Translations under genes and position numbers: made by a program
Assembly (NCBI GenBank): GCA_030142905.1
Contig: JASJOG010000123.1
Location: 310,001-374,000 of the forward strand
Source: Heliopora coerulea
Lineage: Eukaryota; Cnidaria; Anthozoa; Scleralcyonacea; Helioporidae
DNA: 64,000 nt
Direction of reading: 5' to 3'
Shown here: positions 21,391 to 33,215 of the stretch, in pieces
How the letters are laid out: each line of letters begins with the position of its first letter
Numbering within the stretch: position 1 is the stretch's first letter
Notes under the pieces: generated by a model
What the model was told of the DNA's origin: nothing
Databases searched by the model: none
What the model saw: the letters and a program-made list of their open reading frames with translations, nothing else

Positions 21391-22705
21391 CACTTTTAAA
21401 CCTCTAAATTATTCCACAGATGGTTTCCATCAATCAACCATGCTCTGTCATCCTTTGACGCCAACGTCGAGTTGCCAGTTATTCATCACTTGCCTAACTC
21501 CTACGAACAACAGATGTGGGGCTTCCCACTGATGATTTTGTGACAAAAAAATAGGGTTTGTGGGAAACCTGTGAACATCTTTTGATGACTGTTATGCATG
21601 CACAGTTCGGCAAACTTTACGAACAAGAATGGCTCTCCTCGGGACAACTATTCAGGGTTTCGTCGTCGAGCATGTTCACATTCCTTTTACTGCGCCAAAA
21701 AATGACCTGCTACCAAAGTGTTCACAAGTCGAGAATATCTATACATTAAAAAAAACTTGAAGAGTTTCTGGAAAGCTAAACTATTTTAAAGGAACAAAAA
21801 ACATAAGCTAAGACGTCTACCAGATGATTATGTAAAAATAACTTGTTGTTAATTTAGAATATGTCGTCGAGTTGGACAGTGCTATTTTTTATAAATTACC
21901 AAGGGCTTGAATGTGACTTAAAATAATCGAGACGTTGTTCATAGCTTTAGTTAAGAGCCGAATTTTATTATTGTTTTTAATTCTTGATAAAGTATCCGTT
22001 AATATGTTCCTTCAAGGACTCGTTTTGTTAGCTCTACTTGTAGACATCAAATCTTTCTTAGGCAAATCTACTTGCTTCTTTATTTCTATTAACTGATCCA
22101 AGAAAACCGAAAACAGTTAAAACAACAATTAAATGTTTTGCAGTTCCACGTCAGTTTATAAAGTTAAATTGTCTTTATCATTGCTCATAGGCGAAGTAAC
22201 ATGTTTATGGTCTTTCATGCATTTACCTTCAGTGCCATGAAAATCTTCTAATCTTTCGACATATTTTAATACGTTTTAACCACTAGTTGAAATGTGTTTC
22301 TAGAGGCTTTAGAAAATTCAAAAATTTACTTTATCTGTAGGAGCAAGCTTTCAAAAGTGAAAATTCGCTAAGACAAATTGCTTCCGGCAAACTTCATGAG
22401 CAGGGAAAACTTATTCATGTGACAATTTATTCGGGATAAATGATGAAGTGCCGACAATGACGGCAAAAATCTAGAAAATGCAAAAAATGTTGGTAAAGTC
22501 GCCAAACGTTTGTCAAGTTTGCCACTGAGACTTGTCAGAAATTATCTCTGCATGTATCCCGTATCCGACAATTTGGTATCTCTTCATCTGCATTGATCGA
22601 TACGCTTGCACAGGACGGTGTTCTCCGATTTCGAGCTTAAACTGTGCTCCGATGAGTCCGATAGTACAACGACGATTCAATGTAACACAACAAATTTTAT
22701 TTTAG

Positions 22706-22780
22706 TGAAATAATCAGAAAGGTTTGTGTACCCAACTACTCTCACATTTCGGCAGTACTCAAACCTTTCTGATTATTTCA
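22706..22780. repeat. Stem-loop with 21-bp arms
   Basis: TGAAATAATCAGAAAGGTTTG (22706-22726) is repeated in exact inverted form at 22760-22780 around a 33-base loop. Possibly a tiny MITE or hairpin RNA locus; no other copy seen in the window. Confidence 0.6.
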
Positions 22781-23059
22781 TTTCGATTTCCACACTGCCT
22801 ACGCAGCACTCCATTTTTATTTCAAATCTTATTTTAACAGTCTAGAAAAAAGTTGAAAATTCCAAAATGATCTCAGAGTCGTGAAGAGAAAATAAAAACT
22901 TCAGTGTATTCCAGTTTCCACAACCGGTTTGGCTAGTTTGTAAAGATATGGTTTGCGTGGCAGGTATGGAAACTGTCCCTCGTCACGAACCTGCTAAACA
23001 AACTGTGAATCTGTGTAGTACGAGCCGAAAACGCTAAATCGGCTAACTACTCGGCCAAC

Positions 23060-23390
23060 CCTCACGAAAATTTCACGTCATTTCACAAGTGAAAGACATA
23101 TGGAATTGGAACATTTTCACCTATAAAATTTTTATTCCGCATCTGAAATGAGAACCCATTCACATATGAAATACCCAATTCACATGTGAAACGAACTGGC
23201 TTAAAATTTTACATGTATAATGTCAGTGTTCGACACGTGAATTTCACATATGATTTGTAACCTTCACATATGAAAATTAATTTCACGTGTGAAATAAATT
23301 TTCATTTCACATATGGAATTGAAACAATTCACATACGAAATATTTTTTTCGTATGTGAAGTTGCATGTGAAATTTTTGCAATGGAAAGGA
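23060..23390. repeat. Independent array of TTTCACATGTGAAA-like palindromes
   Basis: A fourth array outside the GPCR blocks, with the same unit at similar density but no homologous flanks that I could find. It shows that the palindrome cluster is itself a dispersed repeat. Confidence 0.72.
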
Positions 23391-24786
23391 TAAACGTTGA
23401 CGTTAAAAAGCGCAATTTTAAATTTTCTAGATATAACATTGTTAAAAAACTGAACAAAGAAGGAAGCAAAAGGATTTCACGTCTCTGCTTCCCCCTATCC
23501 TTTCAATCCCCTACTGAAGATGGAAGAAATCTTTAAGCAGGCGACAAAATCTTCCACTGGCCTGCCACAACTATCATCCAAGTACTTTAAAAAACTGGAA
23601 AGTTGAAAAATGGAACTTGAAGAAAACGACGAAAGAACTACCTTGTCCACGCTTGCTCCTCGAGAAGGGTCAGTTGAGAATTGATTTCGCCAACATCAAC
23701 CGATCTCACAACACTTACCCAAGCAACACTAAAGTTAAGGCTAGCCGCAAGAGATTTTCAAAAGATGCTGCTTTTTGTTCGTTTGTTCTCTGTTCGGTAG
23801 AGGTCCTGGCACGGAAAAAGTACAGAAATGCCTCGAGCCACTCGACGGAGTTTGTTCATGGCAATTTGCTAAAGTTTAAGAGCTGTGGTGTGAAGGGAAA
23901 AGGTAATCTTGCGAAAGATTTTTAGTCCAGCTCTCACGGAAGTGCACTTTCTCATATGCTTATCCCACAAAAAACCCTGGACCCGTTGACGCCGGATAAA
24001 ACCAAGCCTTCTGGCATCATCCGAGATGAGTACGAACTCTTATAAAATAGGAGTCGTGGAAATATTTGGACATCACCAAGACACTTGGACGTCAAGAACT
24101 TGCTTTTAGAGGCCATGAAAATGATGAAGACGGAAACCTAGACAAGATAGTAATGTTGGTGTCCAAGTACTGTCCGGAATTGAATCATTAGTCGACAAAC
24201 ACTATTAAAAGTTTATGTTTTTCAACATAGTAAAATATCCTGCTCCTGGATAAATTCCCGTATTTTAACCTGACAAACTATTGTAATAGACTTCATTTAT
24301 TTACTGTCTCTTTACTGTAAATTTATTTATTAAGGTAAATTTACTCTAACTGTTCTTGTGTCCAAGCTGCCATTAGATTTCATTGTAGTATAGCAGATAT
24401 TTTTTGAACAGTGAACGGGAATGCGTAGTAGCCAGCTAGTACTCAATCTTCGTACACAATCACGAAACGAGTTCGTCGAATTAATTTTCTATCAGGTTAA
24501 ACAGCTCATCGTGCATAGGGCTGTCGCAAGCCGGGGATGTAGGGGAACAGCACTCCACAATATTTATTAGCCATGGAATTCAGGTAAATTACTGGCTGAT
24601 TCAAATTAACATTCAGAAAAAACGCAAAATAACGGATTTGGCATTAAATGCCAAAGGAAGAGAATTCATTAAGTGTTTCAAAAGGCAATAGGCCTCTTCG
24701 TTGTTGGATTCCGAGAATGCCATTGGAAGACCTTTCCACAACAGTTTCCAGTTTCAGATATTTAAAAAAAAACAACCTTGAGATCC

Positions 24787-24984
24787 TATAGGGTGAAAGT
24801 AGGAATTTCGAAGTGCGGGAGCTAGTGGGAGGTATCAAGGCTCCATTGAGGCGATTTTGATCATTCCGAGCGCAGTAGATCTACGTAGTTTTGGTGAATG
24901 AGGGCAAAAAGTTGTCACTAACTGGGTACACACAAGACCTCGCACAAAAAGAGCAGGAGTGGCAACCCCCGACCTTCTCTCCAG
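24787..24984. mobile_element. hAT-like MITE (same family as 55063-55269)
   Basis: Aligns along its length with 55063-55269: AGGAATTTC near the left end, GATTTTGATCATT, the ACAAAAAGAGCAGGAGTGGC / ATAAAAGAGCAGGGATTGC segment, and CTCCAGTTGTACTTT against CTCTAGTTGCACCTC at the right end. Inserted within the hAT transposase remains. Confidence 0.5.
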
Positions 24985-25431
24985 TTGTACTTTCCATAAA
25001 TAGGAAATATTTTCAGGTAAATAATAAATAATTTGGAAAAGCAGGTAAATCTTTGCTTGACACTCCGCCCTTCGTCGGTTTTTGTTCGCGAAGGTCCTGA
25101 TCGAGATGCTAACTTGTTCTCGGTTATGACGGATACAGAACCAGAAGTATCACACAAAGATCACTTTCCATTGTTTCTTGTGGGTACGTGGACAAGAAGG
25201 CTCAGCGCCAACACAACGTTTGATGTCATTGACTGAAGCCAAGGACGAGATTGATGAAAGTGAAGCAACCAGAATTACCCAATCCTTGACATATTGAATC
25301 TAAAGGTACCGTGTTTTCGGAGTTGTGATGACACAGTTTCAATGTAAGGAAAATTTATTAACGAGAAAAGGAAACTTCAAGACAATTACAAGCTTGGACA
25401 AAGAGCACTGTATATTCCGTGCACGGCCCAT

Positions 25432-25476
25432 CGTTCTAACATGGATATAGTTCAGAACTATATCCATGTTAGAACG
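25432..25476. repeat. Perfect 22-bp palindrome with one-base centre
   Basis: Arms 25432-25453 and 25455-25476 are exact inverted copies around a single A. The left arm is native coding sequence of the hAT remnant (RSNMDIVQ); the right arm is its inverted copy, which destroys the frame. Template switching during replication would produce this. Confidence 0.8.
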
Positions 25477-25779
25477 CAGTTATAAGGCAAGCCCGATCAT
25501 CACAGAGTTCTTTAAGGTGGTGGAACAACTTTTCGTATTTTATAGCAGTACGAAACTCATGTCGTCCGTGTAAGAGCTATTTCAATTCATGTAACTAGAC
25601 AATCCTCGTCCACGAAATCTCTCCAAAAGAGCATGGATTGCTCAAGTTGCATCGATAAAATCAGTTAAGTTTGAAACAATTATGAATCGGTCCTAGACAG
25701 CCCGGCCAATTTGGAATAAAGAGATGATGGTACGATTGTACGACGAGCCCGTCCGCCTTCCGCCGACGAGTCCCAGCCG

Positions 25780-26070
25780 AAAATCACTCTTTACGAGTTC
25801 AGTGGGACTCTGATGACTTTCCTGGGTAGTTGGGGTTGTTCGAAGCCTCGAAATGATCACCAGCTTGATCTCACTGACACAGAAAAGATGACCTTATTAA
25901 AGTCAGCATTAAAAGGAGTCGCAAAACAGACAGTTGATGGAATGTTGTACGATGGGAGCCTTAATCGTATTGAACTGGATGGGCTCTAAAAAAACTTGAA
26001 TTCCAGCTTGCCCTTCCCGTTAGGAAACTTTTCGTTGCCCATGGGGCAAATGAGTAAGAAAGGTTTCTTG
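25780..26070 (+). pseudogene. BEL/Pao-like gag fragment (DUF1759-type)
   Basis: A plus-strand frame reads YEFSGTLMTFLGSW, then LDLTDTEKMTLLKSALKGVA, QTVDGMLYDGSL and, after one stop, a leucine/proline-rich tail. The order (FSG-PxxF, LTD-EKM-LLKSxLxG-A) matches the gag-side DUF1759 domain of BEL/Pao LTR elements in invertebrates. No LTR, protease or reverse transcriptase is nearby. Confidence 0.5.
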
Positions 26071-26109
26071 CCAGCGTAGGTAGAGTATGGGCGACTGACA
26101 GGCCTCAGC

Positions 26110-28320
26110 ACTCTCAGAAATAATTTTTAGGGGGTTTAGCCCCCTTGGGATTTTACAGCAATTGACAAGTGATTGATCATTGATAGGGTTACTGGTGTAC
26201 TGGTTGGGGTTATATAACCGTCAAGCCTCATCATTTCTCCTACAAAAAGGTATCCATGATGCACATGAGAAAACAAACTAAATCCAACATTGAAATTCGA
26301 AAACGTAGCGAGAAATCACTTTAGAACATTTAATTCAGTTGCCATCTTGAACGTGCACAAATCTATCGTGATCCATTTGTCAACAGATAAACTTGTTGAT
26401 GGCTTTATTTCAAAAAACCAATGTGAGAAAGAACACATTTCGGTCATCAAACTAGAACTCTGATTTATATGGTGCTGAACAATGTTGTAGTGTACTCTTG
26501 ACGTAGTTGTTTGTTTAGTCTTATCCAGTGTCAGCGTTGAGTTAAGACATATTAACGATAGTATTCAAAATTTCAAATTTGTTTCTTAAAACCTTTATCC
26601 AGAGATACTAATCAAACAGATGGGTTGTTAGTCCAACTACTTCAAATTAAAATAACAGTAACCAATCTAATAATTAATCTAACTAATTAATCTAACAGTG
26701 ACCAATCTGGAGGTGGAGCACATGCGTTTTCAGTCCCCCCCGCCAATAACAAAACTCTACGCCTTTGCTTGCTCGACAATGAGATCTACTTTTTCCGAAC
26801 GACAAGTGGACTGGTTTTGGTCGAGCCCTGATTGGGAGCAATGAAGAATACGTTTTGGTCGAGAAGACAATGCCGCGAGGTCCCTTGTAAAGGCTTACAC
26901 TTAGCCATCACGGAGGAATACTAATGCATTTCAACTCGAGGAACTGGAAGCTGGGCTGCATTGTGTAGTTAAATTAATGGTAAAACTCAGCTTGATTGCA
27001 TGGGAACTTTGCAGTGTAGATAACCTCTGATAAAAGGTGCTCAAATTTCCACCACGTGTAACAAGAAAGATGGGCACGAAAGCAGCTGAAATGGAACCTA
27101 AACGTCTTATTGCCACCGAGATTTTGAAGATTGGCTAACCTGTCTAGTAACCGAGGAGACAGAAAAACAAGACTGAAATGGTTGTAGTACAGGGAGATTG
27201 GAAAACGCTTCAGCAATTGCGTCATCTGTTGGATGTCTTCTTTGTGTAAGTTGACGTGCTTCGTAACTAGTCGTCCATGTGCACGTAATTATCGGTTGAC
27301 GAACGTCCATCGATAAGATTACTGAGAGGAAAAGGACACGGAACGGTTAAAATTTTGGTTCGGGTACCGCTATATTTGAGTACGGAACGGGTGATTTTCA
27401 CACTGTAAACGGTGCGGACTTCTTAAAATTTGGTGCCCATATTAGAAAATTTAGCCGTGCCGAGCACCTTTGTATATGTAGGCTAAATAAATTAGCTGTG
27501 TCATGGCCAAAATTTGCACTGCCGTGCCCTAAAAAATATTACAGTCTAAATGGAGGTTCAATAGAGCGTAAAAAATCTTCAAAATGTCTTCTCTACCCTG
27601 GTGAACCTGAGAATAATTATAGAAAACTGAATATAGAAATGCCAAATGAGAAACCGAAACGATCGGAGACATGTCAGTGGCTAAATATCCTCCTCTTATT
27701 CCAAGGTAATGGTATTCGGCTATCATCAGTTAGGCATTCGGAGGAGTTCGCTCGAAGAGACCGCTTTTATTTTTTCCTCTCAGTTCAACCTTTCCGGTAC
27801 GAGACGTCTCCCCTTTATGACTAGAACTGCCGGGGGTGAGCCAGAGTAAAATTAATAAGTTGAACATGGACCGAAAATAGTTCAAGAAAGTTCATTGTTG
27901 TCTTACCGATAACTTGTAAATCCCACCATCTTCAAAAATAGTAAAAACATTTCTTATTTACTTTCAAACAGTGACTTCTGCTTCGCAGCCTTTGGAAGGC
28001 TTTAGTAGTTTCCGCGGGGAGCAATCTCGAACAAAATCGTAGATTTGAAAGGCACATGGTCAGAGACTCGAGTGTAAAGACTACATACAAGTTTGTCTAT
28101 ATACAAATATCTCCATGACTACAGGGTTACTACTTAAATTGGTAAAGAATAAAAACGGCTCTTGGAAGTAGCGAAGAATAACAAGAATAGGAAGTAGTGA
28201 AGAATATAAGTATATAGTAGGAATATAAATATAAAGTGAGGTTTGGTCAACAACATACCAGTCCCAGAACTTGCACACGGCATTCTTGAGTGACCGGATA
28301 TGTATATATCCGGTCACTTA
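26110..28320. other. Stretch without recognisable genes
   Basis: Contains the dispersed repeat copy 26775-26960 (partner of 18745-18920) and short open frames such as 27498-27824 that match nothing I know and lack promoter or splice context. I see no gene or complete mobile element. Confidence 0.5.

Positions 28321-28324
<4 letters not shown>

Positions 28325-28360
<36 letters not shown>
28325..28360. repeat. (AT)n microsatellite
   Basis: About 18 uninterrupted AT units directly beside the hammerhead ribozyme. Confidence 0.95.
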
Positions 28361-28361
<1 letters not shown>

Positions 28362-28362
<1 letters not shown>

Positions 28363-28408
28363 CTACAGACGGAACCGTTTCGGCCTACTGGGCCTCATCA
28401 GTGTAGTG
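28362..28408 (-). ncRNA. Hammerhead ribozyme, type I, complete core
   Basis: Read on the minus strand: ACTACA (stem I), CTGATGA, GGCC-loop-GGCC (stem II), GAAA, CGG-TT-CCG (short stem III), the cleavage site GTC (28370-28368), then TGTAGT, which pairs perfectly with the first strand of stem I. Every invariant core base is present. Such minimal hammerheads are known in Penelope-like elements and in retrozymes of corals. The following sequence on the + side, 28409-28510, probably belongs to the same small repeat. Only one unit is present, so no tandem retrozyme array is seen. Confidence 0.85.
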
Positions 28409-28736
28409 CTGACGAGCAGGATGGAGAAGCCTATATTATATAGGCAACCCAAATGTCCCACACCTGTGGTACATCTAAGCCATGCCAGAGTGCTCTAACT
28501 AGAGACTAGTACATGTACATCTACATCTACTTATAAAATTCATTAAAAATTCATGAGGAAAATACAAAAGAAAATCACAAGCGAGTGGCATCTATATGTG
28601 TGATAAAGATACATGTGCCTTTATACGTGAAGAAGTTCAATTTTTTCGGCTTACGAAAGATAAATTTCGAAACTTTCTTCGCGAATTAGCGTATTAGGTG
28701 GAGAATTTCATAAGACATTTAAAAAACTCGTAGTAC

Positions 28737-28815
28737 GTGCTTTATCGGGTCTAAAACACTCGGCTATCGCCTCGTGTTTTAAATCCCGATAAAGCACTCC
28801 TGCTCGGTTTTTAAA
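28737..28815. repeat. Self-complementary GTGCTTTATCGG repeat
   Basis: GTGCTTTATCGGGTCTAAAAC (28738-28758) pairs with GTTTTAAATCCCGATAAAGC (28775-28794) across a short loop. Second, more decayed copy at 19034-19112. Likely a foldback MITE fragment. Confidence 0.65.
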
Positions 28816-28817
28816 TA

Positions 28818-29106
28818 TTATATCTACATCTATATCTATATCTACATCTATATCAATTTCACAACAAATATTAATGCCCAGCAAAGTACACGCAATATCT
28901 ATATCTGTAACTGTATCTGTATCTGTATCTGTTTCTATATCTATATGTATCTGTATCTGTATGTTTCTGATGAAGGGGCTGTGCCCCAAAAGGTAAATGT
29001 ATTTTCTCTTTTAATAAAAATATTTTTTAAAGAAACTATAGAAATGTATGTTTTTCGGTATTGGCTCTTGATATCTATATCTATATCTATATCTATATCT
29101 ATATAT
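28818..29106. repeat. (CTATAT)n / (CTGTAT)n tracts and hammerhead-like remnant
   Basis: Hexamer tracts at 28818-28855, 28892-28962 and 29069-29105 flank CTGATGA (28967-28973), a GGGGC/GCCCC stem (28975-28979, 28982-28986) and AAAA where a hammerhead needs GAAA. This looks like the decayed end of a Penelope-like element. The long open frames across it, rich in Tyr-Ile-Asp, are low-complexity artefacts. Confidence 0.5.
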
Positions 29107-29385
29107 ACACACAAACATAGATATTGCAAAAATTTTTCTCCCTAGTCGCGACGCTGGTAAAAGGACACCATCCACGTTGAGATTAGTGCCCTCGCCCGTT
29201 AAAATATTATACAACCAATAATTATATAAATAATTTATATTTATAATAAATATAAAGTAGGAAGTAGCGAAGAATGTAAACGGCTATTGGAAGCAGTGGC
29301 CTCCCGAAATGAAGTACACATTTGTGATGCCTCCAAAATTTTCGGAAAGTAGTGGTCTCCTTGAAAGTAGCGACTCCCCGAAAGT

Positions 29386-30067
29386 AATAACAATAATAAT
29401 AATAAATTCTTTATTTATGCTGTTAAAAATCCCATCAGCAAAGCTGGTATTAACGGGAGAACAGTGAATAAAATTAACTAAATTGAATAAATAACCTAAA
29501 TTAATCTATTAACTACAAATATGAGAATCTTTGTCACTGTCTAAGAGATACATATAAATGGCACTTTTAAAACTTGTAATAGAAGTCATCTCTCTAAAAA
29601 TAGAGGGTAAAGAGTTCCAGTCTTTCGCACCGGAATACTTGAACGTAGATTGACCGATAGCACTTTTAACCTTTGGAAGATCTAGCAACGTTTTATCTCG
29701 CAATTCCCTACCATGACTATTTCGTCTAAGTTTGAAAGTATCCCTTAGTTGCTCAGGACTGTTTAAATTATGTAATAATTTAAAAATAGTTATAAATCTT
29801 AAAAAACGTCGTCTGCTGTGCAATGACAACAATTTTAACTCGTTTCGCATTTCTTGTGTACATTTGAACCTTCCGTAATGAAGAATGATTCTCATGGCAC
29901 GATTCTGCAATTTTTCGATCTTTTTGGTTGAAGATAAGCCACACTCATGCCACACAATGGAACCATAGTCCAGTACAGGTAGTATAATTTGTTTATAGAT
30001 TCGGAGTAAAATAGCCTTGGGTAAGAATGAAGATATGCGATTCAATAAGCCAAGTTTTGGATATATT
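29386..30067 (-). mobile_element. LINE reverse-transcriptase 3' fragment
   Basis: The minus frame 30045-29509 encodes the thumb/connection end of a non-LTR reverse transcriptase: IYKQIILPVLDYGSIVWHEC and KIEKLQNRAMRIIL, followed by the tail common after it and a stop. The 3' end is an (AAT)n tract (29386-29407), as in L2/CR1-like elements. The catalytic palm and the endonuclease are absent; the copy is 5'-truncated near 30067. Confidence 0.8.
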
Positions 30068-30902
30068 CGTTGACATAACTTGCTTACATGTTTACGTAAG
30101 TTTACATGTTTACATGTTTACGGCCCATTGGTTATCTTACTATCTGGGACGCCATGGCAAATAAGATAACAAAACTTAAAGATTCAGAAAAGCAATCGTT
30201 AACGAATGGCTGGAATTGTCCAACGATTGCACGGCGGACGAGGTTTCAAACTCTTTGCCAAGTTGTACGTCCGGTGATCATTTTACTTAAAACAAATAAT
30301 TCCTAAAAAAAAAGCTTCGGGCATTCAAGAGTGCCGCCATTTAACATTATCTAGTTTTATTGCTATCATTTATTTTAGTCATAGTTCTGTCATGTGCGTT
30401 TTTGAAATCTCTCTAACAATAAGAAGCTGTTAGTTTCTCTAGTTCTTTGGGGTACTTCGTCCTCAAATGCAGTGTACGGAGGAGAAAATCGAAGTTTGAT
30501 ATGCGAGAAACACGATGAAAGTAAGGATTAAAGTGTACATGATAAAGCTGGAGACCGTACAGTCCAGTAAAGTGGGGGAATAAGTAAACTAGCTAGTTAA
30601 GAGCGATGGAAACTTTAGGTGGGCTTGCGAATAGACTTTATCTGAGGAAACAACGGTCTAATCACTCAATAAGCTTACTATTGTAAGTAAAAATTTCTTT
30701 AAATTTTTCAATCTCAAGTAAGTTAAAGTTTTCATAAGGGAAGCATATGTCATATAGCGTTTAAGAAGTCCAGAGATCAATCCTTTCTTGCAAATAAAGG
30801 GAATAAATTTTTCAAAGTCAATGCATAACCTGGTGAAAGTTGGTTTGCAATAAACGGAAGTCGATAATGTAATATTAATGTGAAAAGTCTTAACATCAAC
30901 AC

Positions 30903-31738
30903 AGGGGCCGCGGAAGCGGCGGGGCTGGGGGGAATGAAGCCTCCCCCACTTTTTTGGAAAGAAATTAAATATTTCAGTATCGCTTTGAAAAACGTCTGAA
31001 CCATGGTGAATGGTTATACAAGACAGTTCTGAAAAGAACTAGAGGAACCAACACACAGAGAGAAAGTAAATACTAAAAAGAAGCACTATGCATTTCGGCA
31101 GACCACTTTTCAGGTGCAAACGTCTGCTAACTGTTGAGAAATGAGTTATCAGCTTATATTTATACCTGATGTAAAGGCAATGATATCAACTCACTTAAGA
31201 GGAATTAAACATCAAAATAACGCCAATATACATGGATTCCATAATCTTTAGAAAGAATGCTGAGAAGCACTTTGCCAGGATGCTAAATTTGGAATCTGAA
31301 TAGTTACTGGCACATTTGTTTGACAACAAGTTTCGACCGATTGCCGCCGAGTCACAATTAATCGTTTGAGTAGAGGTACATTGCCTTGTCGGTTGATTTC
31401 TTAATGGTACGGTCTTGTTTCGTATAACACTTGGCACATGTTGTTTGATCATTTCACTTAACCGTTGAGTTGTTCTACCTACATAGCAAGAACCACACTA
31501 GCATTTTAGTTTACAATTTTAATTATCCGATAAACATATCCGATATTTGAGTGACCAGCTGATAGTATTTGAGTTGTTCCTGTTAATATAACCAGTGGTT
31601 TGTGATTTCTGAGTAATCAGTAAAATAAGAATTGTTCACGACCGTCTCAGAAATATTGCATTTAATTTTACCAGGGGATCATGCTATCGCCCCCTGTCAA
31701 CCCCCCCCCCCACTCAAAATATCGTTCCGCGGCCCCTG
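30903..31738. mobile_element. hAT-like MITE, CAGGGGCCGCGGAA ends
   Basis: CAGGGGCCGCGGAAGCG at the left is matched by inverted CGTTCCGCGGCCCCTG at the right. CAGGGG-type termini are typical of hAT elements. The 8-bp target-site duplication is not clear, so it may be a composite of two ends. No coding content recognised between. Confidence 0.5.
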
Positions 31739-31739
31739 C

Positions 31740-32370
31740 AACAGGCACTCAAAAGGCACTACGGAAGCAAATCAGCATCACGGAGGGCTGGGTACCAATC
31801 CTAAAAATTGCCTCATTACATAGCTACGGTCGTTCAAATTTTCTACAGTTTTTAATCCCATCTGATCTAAACAGGCCAAACAAACTGTAAGTACAAGTGC
31901 ACAATATATTTTGGTAAGATTTATTTCAATGAGAGAGAATGCAGTTTCACCATACAACTACCTGAAATACTCATCTATTTTTCCCATTACACCAGGTCTA
32001 CTTATCTTAGTAAATTTTGGGTTAATTTGGTTAGTTGTTAGCTTCATGTTAGGGAATGTGTTCAGTTGTATGCTATGCAAGCTGTGTTTAGAGCTCAGAT
32101 TTATTCAGAATACTTATATCTGATGCAGCTTGCACAGCACATAACCAAACACCTTGAGTATATTTTTGACAGTATTAATATTAAGGGGAGGCTAAAGCTC
32201 CCCCTATGCCACATCTTCCACAGGCCCTGATCAAGAGAAGATAACGACTTCGCAATTTTAATCTTCTCGTAAAATTATTATTGGGATGATGTTTGCTTAA
32301 GAATTAAGAAAAAGTTTAATGTTTTCGGTTGAACCGAAAAATACATAAAAGTCGTCCAGGTATTTGCAGC
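31740..32370. other. Stretch without recognisable genes
   Basis: AT-rich; only short, unsupported open frames. A small inverted repeat (GGGGAGGCTAAAGCTCCCCC) is at 32184-32203. Confidence 0.5.
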
Positions 32371-32744
32371 AAATGACAGATCTGAAGACAGCAAAACAAT
32401 TAGAGCTACGAATTACTGCGCCATCTATGAGCCATGATACGCAAGACAAACTAAATCTATTTTCGAACATGTATGTGTTTTCATGTTCACTCACTTCAAT
32501 AATACTTAGTATTTCAAGAGTTGGTTTATCCTATTCGGAGCGGAACTGTGCGTGACCGACTTTTGTCGATATACACTTTATATTTTTATTCTATACGACC
32601 ATTAACATTTTACTTGCTGAAACACATTAATTCGTATTTCTTTAGTTGGTATAGTTCTTACAATTATTTTCAAACTCTTGTCAATAAAGGTTATACTTAT
32701 TAAACATGCAATTGTGAGATCTTCCTAAAAAAAACTTCCCATGC

Positions 32745-33215
32745 AATTTCACATATGAAAACAAAATCGTACCCAAAATCTCCGGCAAGCGCTGCAGGGA
32801 GCGAGGTTGTTACGAAAACAATATTTCATGTGAATTGTTTCAATTCCACATGTGAAATGAAAATTTCATAAGTAAAACTAAATTTTATACGCGACTCCTC
32901 CATTTCAAATGTGAAATACATGTTTCGTACACCAGGACTTCACAAGTGAAATCTTCAACCAATACATTTCACAGGTTATAGTGACGTGAGTCCGGTGCAA
33001 AGACACGCCTTTAGAATATGATTGACGTTTTGTAGAACAAGGATAGAGTTGCATATATACGGTTGGTGAGTGGACAAGATAGTAATAGAGAATACGAATA
33101 TTACACAGGTCAAGTAGGCATTTCGTATGTGGAAACGCTCCTATTACATACATTTACATAAATGAAAATTTCACATGTGAAAATGTTCCAATTCCATATA
33201 GTTCTTACATGTGAA
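32745..33215. repeat. Array of TTTCACATGTGAAA-like palindromes (block B)
   Basis: Duplicate of the 3866-4222 array. A 127-base insertion (32977-33103) splits it and is flanked by the direct repeat CACAGGT (32970-32976 and 33104-33110); A lacks the insert, so it is a younger non-autonomous insertion in B. Confidence 0.75.

Larger units (their letters stand above)
24040..25735 (+). pseudogene. hAT transposase remains (ZMYM1/DUF4371-like)
   Basis: Broken plus-strand frames in the right order for a ZMYM-type hAT protein: a segment near 24090-24180 with LAFRGHENDEDG-like text and VSKYCPEL; a weak match near 24460-24540; then 25392-25455 reading GQRALYIPCTAHRSNMDIVQ, the family's CxAHxxN signature; and 25495-25700 reading SPIITEFFKVVEQLFVFYSS, then RAWIAQVASIKSVKFETIMN. 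Several stops, a MITE (about 24787-24984) and an inverted duplication interrupt it. No terminal repeats found. Confidence 0.6.

Noticed and set aside
27498..27824. 108-codon plus-strand frame
   Set aside because: No promoter, splice sites, homology inside the window or recognisable motif; length is within chance for this region.
28708..29214. Overlapping frames rich in Tyr, Ile and Asp on both strands
   Set aside because: Low-complexity translation of CTATAT/CTGTAT microsatellites.
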